A stretch of DNA of 64,000 nt from Senecio squalidus. Its lineage: Eukaryota > Streptophyta > Magnoliopsida > Asterales > Asteraceae. The notes beneath the pieces are model-generated. The model saw nothing but the letters and a program-made list of their open reading frames with translations. It was not told where the DNA came from and did no database searches. The position numbers and the translations under genes are program-made. The stretch lies in NCBI GenBank assembly GCA_910822075.1, contig CAJVGC010000592.1, forward strand, positions 5,276,756 to 5,340,755. The letters run 5' to 3'. Numbering within the stretch: position 1 is the first letter of the stretch; the number at the start of each line of letters is the position of its first letter. Shown one piece after another: positions 36,126 through 47,830 of the stretch.

Positions 36126-37047
36126 ACATAAACATTTAAGAAAACGCTATTTAAACCCTATTCAATTAAACGATCAACATGATTTACCCAATCTATTTGT
36201 TTGTAATTGTACACGCATTTCAAGAATTCCAACTAGTTCAACGCTTCAAAACAATATTGTTTATGCTATATATGGATGTTTTGTTCTCTTTTGACACCTT
36301 AACAAATAACTTTTACCGAGGCTCCACCATTAACCATAACCACCCTCCCAATGTATCATATTCATAGAATAATCTCCAAGCCTTGGTCGGAATTTCTTTC
36401 GTTAGTCTTAATTTCTCAAAGTTAATAAATTTGGGGATAAGGAGAAGCATGACCGAATTCTCATACCTCCAATCAATCGTGTTGATACTTAAGTATGAAA
36501 AGCGATAATCCAAGTAGCTATGTATCTTTAGACCATCTTTTTAGCTTATTAAAAGGTTCCAAATTAATCCTCTTCTACTACATGTATGATAAGTAATTTG
36601 TTTAATTAGTTTATCAAATGATGAATTAAGTAAATTAAGCATGTATAAACCATACCATTTAAAAAAGTCATAATGTTTTTTTAAGTCCCGTTTGGTTGTG
36701 GTAACTCTTTTAAACGTGAGTGCTTGCACATATGAATAGCAGAGTTGTGGTTGTTTTCATTAGAAACATGAAAGATAATCACATAGGATCAAAAGATGGT
36801 TTATGATATGCAACATATTTATGTGTTTGCATTTCACTAGTATAAACAAACTCAATCGAATGAAAAACAACTAAATCCAATACGTAATGGACAATGATCA
36901 TTGTGCCAAATAAGCCCCTTATCAGTACTACTCCTACTACAAAATGAACGATTAGGATTAAACTAGATCTATAACGAATATCTACTTTCTAAAAATTCAA
37001 GTATGTACAAAGCTGTACACATATCCATGAAATCCATACAATTTGAA
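36126..37047. other. Intergenic spacer after the Helitron
   Basis: AT-rich sequence with only short open frames and no domains. No RNA gene or terminal repeats were seen. The true 5' end of the Helitron may lie just inside this stretch. Confidence 0.45.
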
Positions 37048-37055
37048 GGTAGAAC

Positions 37056-37570
37056 CAGCGACGGGGCAAGTGGGTGGGGGGGTGGGGGGGAGGGGGTGGG
37101 GGTGGGGTTGGGGTTGGAGGGTGCTCGGCCCCTCCAACAGTGGTTCACATACCCTATGAGAAAGGTTGTTCCCAGAGAAAAATATATGAACTTGCCTTAA
37201 AATTAGATTTGAACCCAATGTATATCTAAGTGAGTAGAGAGAAACACACTAACCATTCTAGCAAAATGAGTTGAAAAGAAAGAAGTTGATATTTTTGTTA
37301 ATGGAGGTTTACTAGTCTTTGTTTCATGGTTTGTTCATCGAGGAAGATGACTGGCAAAACCCCAATTTGTCTTTAACTATTTTAATGTTGTGATGTACTT
37401 TTATTAAAGATTTATATTTTGATCCCTTCATTTTATGTTTTATCAACTTTGGGCTATACTTAAAGTAATACTGTATTCCACCATATGTTTTATAACTTAT
37501 ATCGAAGTTGTATGTTACTATCGAAATTTTTTCGGCCCCCCCCTAATACTGATTTCTGGCTCCGTCTCTG
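37056..37570. mobile_element. hAT-type MITE with perfect 8-bp target duplication
   Basis: The element starts CAGCGACGGGGCAAG and ends CTGGCTCCGTCTCTG; the outer nine bases are inverted repeats with one mismatch. GGTAGAAC flanks it on both sides (37048-37055 and 37571-37578), an exact 8-bp duplication as made by hAT transposases. It is 515 bp with no transposase. Near its left end (about 37071-37123) is a G-rich strand made of runs of three to eight G, a strong G-quadruplex candidate. Confidence 0.92.
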
Positions 37571-37578
37571 GGTAGAAC

Positions 37579-38218
37579 CATTAGTATATGTTTTGATCTC
37601 GTTTATTTATAAAAAATCTGAATATAAAATAACCCAATCTGTTTAAAAACTATGTTTATACTTTTCTATTTTCATCCCTAACAATTTTAACATGCTATAT
37701 AACTTGAATATTATGTCCATATAATTTGTATGGACTACCTAACAGAAATAAAAAAAACAAAGCCTAAAAGGCTAAAACTGAGGTTGAAACAAGTCAAGCT
37801 CAAGCTCTATTGCCTCGATTATTTTAGCAAAACTCAAGCTTGGCTCGAATGCTTAACGAGCCTTCAAGTTGTAGACAACTCAGCTCAAAGATATTATACA
37901 TTGACTCAGGTTTTGTATAAATAGCTTGGATATGTATGCTAAAACCATATTCTAATAACCAAAATCATCTCAAATCCCCATAGACTAACTTTTGGTTTGA
38001 AATGCTTAAAGATATATATTATGAACCTACATGTTACATATGGGATCGATCAGTTTGATAAAACCTTAAGCCGAACGAACATGACATACATGCAACTTTT
38101 GAGGGTCGAGTGCATACACGAACCCGATAAACAATTTACTCGAACAAGTTAAAAGTTGAGTTACTATATAAAAACTTCTTAATTTATAACTCTCTAATTA
38201 ATTAAGATACTTATTTAT
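37579..38218. other. AT-rich spacer between hAT MITE and Pack-MULE
   Basis: No convincing gene or repeat boundary was found. A 64-codon open frame (37730-37924) is lysine- and leucine-rich without a domain and is probably chance. Confidence 0.45.
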
Positions 38219-38227
38219 TTGTTTATA

Positions 38228-39947
38228 GAGTAAATTACACCGTTGGTCCCTATATTTGTACCCAAATCACTAGTTCGAGGCTTTTTTTAAAATAATTACG
38301 TCATTAGTCCCCATTGTTGTAATTCTGTTACGCCGGTGATCCATTTTTCAAACGTCCGTCTATATTTGATGGAAACCAAGTCACGTGCCCTCCACACGAG
38401 GACATTATAGTCTTTAACCACCCTCACTCACCTTTCTCTCTCTAAAAATCCAAATTCACAAACCAGGTCAATTTTTCAAAGTCATCTCACTCTCACTCTA
38501 ACTCTTTCTCTCTCTAAAGATCCTAATTCACAAACATCACAAATATTAAAATCCCAAATTAGAGTCAAAAAGATCAACACCGTTTTTTAAGAGGTTCACC
38601 GGAAACAAATGGCGGTTGTATTTTCCACGTCATCTCACTCTCACTCACCTTTCTCTCTCTAAAAAAAATCCAAATTCCAGATTTACAATGCTGCGAAACA
38701 GTTACTTTTGAAAGCTCACAGTGCCGCCGCCGCCGTATTTTTCCTCGCCGCCGCCGTCCGCCGCCGTCTCTCCTCCGGCCAAACCGACACTCTTAGGCTT
38801 TGAAGTAGCTGCTTATTTCAAAACATGGCATTTAGTTCCTAATGAATTACAAAGTCAAAGTAGTGGAGATTATAGCGAAATGCCTGTTTTCGAAAGTGGT
38901 AATGTAATGATTTCTTATCAAGTTCTTAACACAAGTCACTAATAATTTTAGTGATGATAATGTGTTGGGAAGAGGTGGATTTGGTGTCGTTTATAAAGGC
39001 GAATTGCACGATGGAACTAAAATCGCAGTCAAGCGAATGGAATATGGTGCAAAAGGAACAAAAGGGATGAACGAATTTCAAGCAGAAATTGGAGTGTTAA
39101 CAAAAGTTAGACATATATAGACATCTTGTTGCACTTCTTGGTTACTGTGTTAATGATAACGAGAGGCTTTTAGTGTATGAATACATGCCACAAGGAACTT
39201 TAAGTCAACATTTATTTGGCTTCAGTGAACATAAAAGTCAACCTCTTAGTTGGAAACAATGGGTTTCAATTGCTTTAGATGTGGGAAGAGGAATTGAGTA
39301 TTTGCATAGTTTAGCACAACAAAGTTTTATTCATCGTGATTTAAAACCGTCCAATATTCTTCTTGGTAATGATATGAGAGCAAAAGTTGCGGATTTTGGT
39401 TTGGTTAAGAATGCACCTGATGGAAAATATTCTGTTGAGACGAAATTAGCAAGGACTTTTGGTTATCTTGCACCAGATCTAAACAGATATTACCCGATCT
39501 TGAATCCGGGGACATTGATGCTTTTTTTTCCTATGGTTCTTGTTCAGATCCGCATGTGTAATGAGAGAGAGGTAAATATAGACGTACTGGTTTCTTAAAT
39601 AAATATGTTTTTGGTGTTGGTAGTACTACAATTGGTGTAGGTTTATTGAATAAAGATGACTATTGGATGGTGAATCTTGTTTAAAATATATGGAAAATGG
39701 GGAAGAAAGGTGTTTAAAAGAAATGGAAAATGGGGAAGAAAGGTGTTGGTTAAAGGTGAAATGACAAAAATACCCTCGTGTGCAAGTCATGTGCTGAAAA
39801 AATCGTTAAAAATAAACGGACGTTAGTATTTTGGATCACCGGCGTAACAAAATTACAACAATGGGGACTAATGGCGTAATTATTTCAAAAAAAGCCTCGA
39901 ACTAGTGATTTGGGTATAAATATAGGGACCAACGGTGTAATTTACTC
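38228..39947 (+). mobile_element. Pack-MULE carrying receptor-kinase sequence, 9-bp target duplication
   Basis: Long terminal inverted repeats start GAGTAAATTACACCGTTGG and stay closely matched for about 130 bases on each side (38228-38360 and about 39815-39947). TTGTTTATA flanks both ends (38219-38227 and 39948-39956), an exact 9-bp duplication as made by Mutator-like transposases. There is no transposase; the interior carries host-derived kinase and other sequence. CT-rich leader blocks (TCATCTCACTCTCACTC) occur twice before the coding part. Confidence 0.93.
38721..39598 (+). pseudogene. Captured TMK-like receptor kinase fragment, chimeric and broken
   Basis: The first part (38721-38942) is proline-rich, then GNVMISYQVL as in the juxtamembrane region of TMK receptor kinases. 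After a frame change comes FSDDNVLGRGGFGVVYKGEL (glycine loop) and KIAVKRMEYGAKGTKG (ATP-binding Lys). Near 39113 four extra bases between two VRH/RHL codons give a TAG. The frame resumes with RHLVALLGYC, YEYMPQGTLSQHLF, the catalytic loop FIHRDLKPSNIL and VADFGLVKNAPDGKYSV. Similarity stops inside the activation segment at RTFGYLAP, after which unrelated sequence follows; the C-lobe is missing. The fragment cannot make an active kinase. Confidence 0.88.
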
Positions 39948-39956
39948 TTGTTTATA

Positions 39957-41767
39957 TTTGATATTTGATTTAGGAAGTCTTGGCAGCAATAATTTCCAAA
40001 CACACTCACTTCTCGCCACGTGTTCCTTGTAAACAACAAAATGTACCCACCGCCTTTACCGTCTCCTAACCGCACACGTTAACGAACCTAACATTAAATT
40101 TAACAGAATCTAGACGCCGTTATTTAACGATGAATAAAATCCAACGGTTGGGATGCTTTTGCAGTTGGATACCGAAAAAGGTAAGTTAAAGATCAGGTCA
40201 ACTACCACTTATAACTTGACACGTGTACCCGCCTGACATCTTTATATCGGGTTATCTTCTGTGTTGTCAACCCCTATGATATGTTAGTTACAGATAGCCC
40301 CCTTCTACTTTGGTTGTTTTCTTATATAGGCCCCTCAATTTATGATCATCATATATAATCTTTTTTAAGTTTTTGTTTTGATAAAATGAGTACACTATAA
40401 CAAAAAATGAATATAGGGATTAAATCATTAAATGATCAGTGTTATACAAAATATTGTGTCCATCTTTTAGAGTTCACCAACACTTTGAGCTTAATGACTC
40501 ATTATTATTATGATGTCATGTTTTGATATCTTATAAATAATTTAAAATAAACAACCAATCTTTATCTAAATTTCTATATTCAATTCGATCATAATAACTT
40601 TTGTCATACGTCCTTTCTACATGATATCCAAAATATGTGATATTTTTACAAAATCTTATTACACACAACTTTTTTATTTGAACATATATTTAATCACTTG
40701 TTACAAATAAAAATGAGGAATAACTTTTGAAAATAAAATATTTTGGTCAAAATCAAAACTATTTTTGATTTCTCAAATTTTAATGTTATATTTGTATTGT
40801 TATAAGGGTTTTTATAAAGAAAGATTTCTTAGATGCAATATTTACCTAAATCTTCACATATGAAATAATACTCATTGTTGTACTCTATTAAGTAAGTATT
40901 TTTTTTATAATGAGAAGTGGTTTTTAAATAAAGAAAGTTGATTTATACATCAAATGTAACATCATCACAGCTATAGCATAAGTCATCGTGACCCTTTAAG
41001 TATTTTTCTTTTAATGGTTGTTTCGTGTTGGGTTTGTCTTTAATATATGTTGGGAACGTATTCATTTACATGTTTCTTTCTTTGTATTTCTTTTCTCCCC
41101 TTGATTAGCCTTTAAAAAAAGAAAAGTCATAATAATATGTTAACTACGAAAATATTACCAACTTATTGATATCGAAAAATATAAGAGGGTTAGATTGTAA
41201 TAATAGTTAAAATATGAACTAGTTACAAACTCCAAGGACCTAACACAAACATATAGTCCTCTATATTTTCATACCCAATCACTTTGTGTCTCTAAATATT
41301 CAATTTCAACAAGATTTCTTAGGCTTTAATTCGCTGACAATTCTGCAATTTAATCACATACAAATTCATCTTAATCATTATCTTCTTTAATCCGTGAGCA
41401 ATTTGATCTCTAATTTATGTACCAATATTTGTTAATTTGCTGATTATTGATATCCGTTCATAAATTGATTTAATTATTTGAATTTGGGGGAAAATTTGAT
41501 CGTAATTGTAGGAATCTAGGTTGTTGGGGTATTTGAATTGATCTGAAAAGTTTTGATTTTTTGTTGCTATCTCGATATCGAAAGATTTGATTTTTTTATT
41601 TCTAGGGTTTAGAGATTGTTTTAGTGATTGAGATAGTTAAGATCTTCGAATTGATTTGATTAGATAGAATTTGGGGAAAAGTGAGATAGAAAGATTGAAA
41701 GTTTTATTAGGGTTTAGAGATCATTTTGGTTGGTTAAATTAAGGGTGTTTATGCACAAAGGAAGAAC
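39957..41767. other. Intergenic and 5' leader region of the PP2C gene
   Basis: AT-rich without open frames of interest. ABRE-like CCACGTGT at 40016-40023 and ACACGTGT near 40219 lie about 1.5-1.75 kb upstream of the PP2C ATG; both sit far out, so their relevance is uncertain. The last 450 bases are T-rich and may include an untranslated leader with an intron. Confidence 0.45.
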
Positions 41768-44584
41768 ATGGCTGCGGGTACTGAATTTTCGCCGGTTTAT
41801 GTAATGTTAGAAGATGAGATATCACAGAATTCAGATCAGTTGAAACAAATGGCGATTCGGAAACCTCCTAGGCATTTATCGGGTGTGAGACATAGTATGA
41901 GCACTGCAACGCTGTTACCGCCTATGAATCCGGTATAATAAATCGTATTTAAACTTCATTTATTGAATTGTTTTTTTGCATAGGGTTTAGTTTAGAGCTT
42001 ATTTGATGATATAACACTACTAATTTATCACCTTTCCAATTGCTTTGTTAATGAGGTGATTTGTACACTAGCTTTTTTTTAGCTATATACTGCTAAATTA
42101 ATAATTTTTTGGATCTTTTTACCTTCATTAAGTAAAAGAGAAGGTAAAACAAGTTTAAGCGATGAAGGGTATAATGGTCAATACTGTTAATCTAATGGTG
42201 TAGGGCTAAAAGAGGTGGTGTGTAATTCACCTTTAAGGGTATATAAGCAATTTTTATTTATGCTTTATAAATCAGATTTGTTGTAGCGAGCATGAAACGT
42301 CTAAATAATCAGATGATAACTAGCACATTCAAACACCCCTATGTGTTAAAATATAGTTCATGATTACGAGCAAGTAATAGTCAGTTTTTGAGTGTTGTCA
42401 TCTTTGTTTACATAAATTTGGGCTATCAGATCTTCTCATCGTATACGTGTATCTCATTAACTTTTTTTCTGCCTTTTGTTTAAAGCAATAGATATACCTT
42501 ATGTGCAAGTTAAGGCTTTCGCATAGTATGCAAGTTTTTCGGTTTTCCTATTTAGAACTATTTTAAAACACGGAATCTAACTATCTGATGGAACTTTACT
42601 AGGAATATGGCCTTGGGATTGTTTCCGTCAAGTCTGTGACAGATGGGAAATCTGACTTTTTGCCCATGATTCGATCAGGAAGCTGTGCAGAGAAAGGACC
42701 GAAACAATATATGGAAGATGAACATATATGTATAAATAACCTTCTTGAATATTTAGACGGAACAGAAGGTTTGCCTTCCCCTGGAGCTTTCTATGGGGTA
42801 TGTTTCCATTTTGCGATTATGATGAAATGATGAATGTGGGTTATCTATTTATTACGACTTATAGCTGTACTAATCATTTATACGTTTGAATAGCAGATTC
42901 TGCTACTAGGTGCAACAAAATTTCATGGGGTCAAACAAACTTACCTAATTACCCTTTTTGTTTATACCTAATGAATATTCTTAATGGTTAATTTATGCAT
43001 TAATTTGTTAAATAACCAGATATACTCAACCACTCATAATGACAAATCTAATTCAGTCCCACAATTAAAACGCATACTTGACCATGTCAGAGTGAATTTA
43101 AACATTTTAACCCTCATAATCGCAAGTTAGGATCAACGATTTTGCTAAATACTTTCGTTTAAGGCAAGATCACAAAAAGCAAAATCATAGTATCTATCTT
43201 GCGATTTGTGATTTACAACTAATTAATCAGAATACATATGCAAGGGTGAAATAATTATAATTGAAAGTTAGGTTACAAATATTTATGAATTTGCGTGAAC
43301 AGGTTTTTGATGGACATGGCGGTACGGATGCTGCGACTTATGTTAGAAAGAACATATTAAATTTCATCATTGAAGACTCCCAGTTTCCGGTTTGTTTAGA
43401 GAAAGCGATTCGTAATGCTTTTGTGAAAGCTGATCATGCATTTGCCGACAATACTGATCTTGATATCTCGTCAGGAACCACCGCGTTAACTGCTCTCGTT
43501 TTTGGAAGGTATGTAAGTCTACTTCAGGTTTTATTTTTCATATTTTCCATTTTAATAGATGGTTAATCACTTGATGTGTTTAATATGATTATTAAATACA
43601 TGATATTACAACAATAACTTGTTTTTAAAATTTGGCTATTTAGGAGACTGTAACGTTTGACTTCCAACCCATTTGACATGTTTTGTTGTTAGCTACATTT
43701 TCATATTTAACTGTTTAGGGTAAACCATAATCCAAATCGACTCATTCATAAGTAAATGGGTCGAATTTAGCACATCTAGTTTTAGTAGTTGACGTTTTTG
43801 TGTAAGAACTGATGCCTTATTGCTATACCTATGTCATTGTATATGGTTAGATTATGAATGTAAGTTTTGGACATCATGAAATTTTGACTATCAGCTCTTT
43901 GATCTGATGTGTAAGATTGAAATAGCGGCAATATATGTAGGATGAAGTCAAAATTGATCGATTTAAAATGCAACAATTCCAAATTTTGTTTCAATTTGAT
44001 GTTTATTTATTTATTTTTCACACAGAATGATGATTATCGCAAATGCTGGCGATTGTCGGGCGGTGTTAGGGAAACGAGGTAGAGCAATTGAACTATCAAA
44101 AGACCACAAGCCTAATTGTACATCGGAGCGACTACGAATAGAACAACTCGGTGGAGCCATTTACGACGGATACCTAAACGGTCAATTATCAGTAGCTCGA
44201 GCCCTTGGAGATTGGCATATGAAAGGCCCAAAAGGCACCGCATGCCCCTTAACCTCAGAACCCGAGCTCCAACAAATCCTACTAACCGAGGACGACGAGT
44301 TTCTCATAATCGGATGTGACGGTCTGTGGGACGTAATGAGCAGCCAATGTGCAGTGACAATAACAAGAAAAGAATTAATGGCTCACAACGATCCAGAAAG
44401 ATGCTCAAGAGAGCTTGTTCGTGAAGCCTTAAAACGAAACACATGTGATAATTTAACAGTGATTGTGATATGTTTTTCGCCAGATCCTCCTCAACGAATC
44501 GAGATACCGCAGACTCGTGTTAGAAGAAGTATTTCTGCAGAAGGGTTGAATTTTCTCAAAGGTGTATTGGATGGTAACTCATGA
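41768..44584 (+). CDS. Protein phosphatase 2C (PP2C), four exons
   Basis: Exons 41768-41932, 42603-42797, 43303-43508 and 44026-44584 join in frame with GT..AG borders into 374 residues. It is a Mg/Mn-dependent Ser/Thr phosphatase of the PPM family. Metal-site and signature motifs are intact: KQYMEDEHI (about 90-98), VFDGHGGTDAA (Asp 123 region), ANAGDCRAVLG (about 194-204), SVARALGDWHMKG, LIIGCDGLWDVMS (Asp about 287) and TCDNLTVIVICF (Asp about 330). There is no transmembrane segment or transit peptide by eye; residues 1-75 are a variable N-terminal region. The layout resembles Arabidopsis PP2C isoforms such as 22, 27 and 47, but I cannot pick the orthologue. The start is the first ATG of the open exon. 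Nothing is broken. Confidence 0.94.
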
Positions 44585-44911
44585 AGTTATGATTATTGTT
44601 ATTTTTTCGGGTTTTTTGGGATTAATTCTTTTAATTTGTGTACATTGTTGTTGTATTGATGGAGGATTAGGAGGATTGTTGAATGTTGTTAACCCATTGT
44701 TAATATCCATGGTTTGGTTTTAATTTTTTTTTTTTTGTTTATTTCATGTATTTTTTATTATTTATTAAATAAAATATAATTTTTAAAAAGTTTTGATGAT
44801 GTCCTTACTTGTGGGTTCAGTATGCGATAACATCTTGAGATTATCCGGCAGTGAAAAGTTCAAAAATGATTATAAAATATTCTAATTATGTCGCGTACAT
44901 TTGAAATAACA
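44585..44911. other. 3' flank of the PP2C gene
   Basis: T-rich 3' untranslated sequence with AATAAAATA-type polyadenylation signals near 44767. Nothing else is seen. Confidence 0.5.
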
Positions 44912-46511
44912 CTAGCTGAAAACCCGCGCGATGCAGCGGAGCAAAAAAAGTTTATAAACGATAAAATTATATTACACTATTTTATGTCGGTTTGGACATG
45001 AAATTAATAAATAAAAATAATTCTAAATTTGATTTTAAATTAAATTATATTTAAATATATGTAGCAAATAAGTATGAATTATTATATTTTGGTTGATACG
45101 GAAAGATGGATTGACGAATTAGTAATAAAAAGAATATGAAAGAATAATTTAGTCATTTCATTCTTAATTTTCAACATTAAAAAAAAAAAAAAAAAAAGTA
45201 TAAATACATTGTTTTTATAAATAATTTAAATAAAAAAAACCTCTTTAATTTCGTTTGGTTGAATACAAAATTTTGTTTGGTGTGATTATACCATAATTAT
45301 AGTCTTTTAAAAGTATTATTTTTATGTTTTCATCATCTAACATTAAAAGATTCTCACATGGGGCAATTATTATTACACATTCAATTCACCATATGAGTGT
45401 CTGAACCTAACACATTAATTTCACAAAATATTATTTTTTTTCTTTCTGAAATCATTGAACTATTAATTCGTAAACTATCTATTTTTTAATAATTTTTAAC
45501 ATGTCTACACTAATAAAAGATTTATAAAAATTTAGTTTAAAAAATAGAAATTTGTTAATCATATTCTTAAAAATCATGATTATTTTATACAACAATCATT
45601 ATAAATAGCCCGTTTAATAAATATCAAATATTGTCTAAAAACTATCATTCAACTTACTAACAATAGTGTTTAACATTGTAAGATAACATGCCACATTTTA
45701 TTGTTATTGTTAGAATAATGAATTACACAATAAGATGCGTCATTATATTGTAACAATAATAAATGGAAAATAAGAGAATTAAATAAACTTTTTATAGCTA
45801 TTAATTTTCTCTTAAAACATTAATGGAACAATCATATCAAAACATTTATATATGGAGCATATTATCATTTATTCATAGTTTTTAATAATATTCTGATGAC
45901 AAAAGAAAATTATACATTTTTATACATATATTCTTTAAAAAGAACAGTGAAAGAAATCTACTAACATTCAATGCCAAATGACACATATATTGTGGAGGGT
46001 CTAGTTTATATAATGAAGTCTAGTGGTCCATTTGCCAAACTTATGATAAAAGTAATATAACTGAACATATATTTGCTAGTCACGGGGTCCATTGAGCTTA
46101 ATTTCAAATTTATTCTGGTTGACGGGCTGAAAATTTTAATAAATAATTTTATCTAATATGTTTATTTAAACGAGTTAACGAGTAACACATGTCGGTTAAG
46201 TCGACATGTTGTAAAAGAATTGGTGGATTCAACTAATTTGATCCGCCAATACATTTAGACCGATTTTTATTTGGTTCTTATATTATTTTTAAAGTTGTAA
46301 ACGTAGTAAACAAAACTATACATCATACAAAGTCCGAAATTATTCATTTAGGAATTGAATAATGATTTTTGATATCAGGCTTCTGTCTTAGTGTATCATT
46401 CCTTCAATACAAATATTTTGTGAGACTATTATGGAGAAGTTTGCTTGAAAATGATCATGAGTTCGAAACCATTGCTACTTCACATGGTGACATCCAAAAA
46501 CAGTTAAATAT
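44912..46511 (-). other. AT-rich spacer with a possible Helitron 3' end
   Basis: At 44912-44937, read on the minus strand, CCGCTGCATCGCGCGGGTTTTCAGCTAG ends before a T. A short GC stem, eight bases and CTAG make this a candidate Helitron 3' terminus. A matching 5' TC end was not found, so length is unknown. The remainder is AT-rich without genes. Confidence 0.35.
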
Positions 46512-46976
46512 TATTGGAATGAATGGGTTTATGTACTAAAACATTTAAACACATCTTTGTAACCTTAGTTATCTAGTTTTCTCACTTGGTTTGTTTTCAT
46601 GTTTAAATGTCAGTTAAGTTGTAAGTTGGAGGACTGAATATGGCATGATTGGAAACTGCTAACTTGGAGGACTAGTTTGTCATTTCTAGAAGTTGAGTCG
46701 GTCAAGGAGGTCAAGAATATATAAATGGTGTTTGTTGACTGGAGAGCTCATAATCGATCTCACATCTCTCTCTAAAACTTGTGTTCTAAATTTGTTTATC
46801 TCTCTAGAATTGTTGTGTTAATAGTAGAGATTTAGTGTTGGTGTTAATTAGAGAGTTGTAAGAATCATTACGCCTTGTATGATTCTTGTGTTGTTTTGCA
46901 ATTCTGGTTGTAATCTGTAGAAACCCTAATTTGTTTTTATTCAATCATTGTTGTTTTTGGTTTATAAAATTGTTCA
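46512..46976 (+). repeat. Copia 5' LTR
   Basis: It begins TATTGGAATGAATGGG and ends AAAATTGTTCA. A TATA-like ATATATAAATGG lies near 46716. It is followed directly by the primer-binding site. Confidence 0.9.
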
Positions 46977-46990
46977 TGGTATCAGAGCTT
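46977..46990 (+). other. Copia primer-binding site (initiator Met tRNA)
   Basis: TGGTATCAGAGCTT follows the 5' LTR without gap; TGGTATCAGAGC complements the 3' end of plant initiator Met tRNA, the usual primer for copia elements. Confidence 0.9.
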
Positions 46991-47830
46991 CGACTCTTGA
47001 TTACTCAAACCTTTTTTCTTTGATCCAAAAAATTGTTTACTAATTTAGATCTGGTTTTCAAAAATTAGGGTTTCCAAATTAGGGTTTTCTAGATCTGAGC
47101 TGTCTAGTGTGATTGGGTGAGATCTTGGGTATTTGTTACTAATCGATGCTAAGTTTGTGTTATGTTCTTCCGCTGCGTGAATCTCACTGTTTCTATTGGT
47201 CATCTTGGTCAAGATCAAGTCAAGATCTGGTTGGATTGTGGTTTGTTCTTGTTAAGACCATCAGGTATTGCTTCTTACCTATCTTGTTTCAGTGGCTAGT
47301 TCCTTCTCTGAGGCGATTCTGTGTCGGACAGGGATCAACTGCCCCTCAGAGTAACACTTGGACCATTAGCTTGGATCTTGATTGTTTTAATTGCTACTTG
47401 TGTGTTTCTCCCTTTCTTTTATCTGTGCATCTGTAGTTTGTTCACTTCTACTTTTTGTTCCTCTATTTTTTTTTTCTTTTTTGTGCGTAGTAAGTATTGT
47501 TTCAGTGCACCACACATCTCTCTGAGTCCAGAGTTGGTGTGTTGGGGGCTTTGTCATCTTGGACCTAGATAGGTTCCCTGGTTCATAATCTAATTGCCTA
47601 GCTTGATTGTGGTAAACATTGTTCCTGGCCAGGATTGCCCTTAGGAGCATACTGCATTTCTATCTGGTTCTTTGTTTGTTCTTTTATTGTTTGTGTGCAC
47701 TGGTTCTCTTGATTTTTATTCTTTGTTCTTTATCTTGTGTGTTGTTGGTTGCCTTTGTTCTGTTTGTGTTCTTCTCTGTTGTTCTTGTTTACTCTTTGCT
47801 TGTTTGCTTGATCTGTGTTGTTCTGTCTGA

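Noticed and set aside
39470..39598. C-terminal continuation of the TMK-like kinase
   Set aside because: After GYLAP the sequence no longer follows the kinase (no APE, no C-lobe motifs); it is unrelated sequence joined on.
44912..46010. Complete non-autonomous Helitron
   Set aside because: Only a 3'-like hairpin and CTAG are seen; no 5' TC end or paired copy supports a full element, so it was kept only as a candidate.
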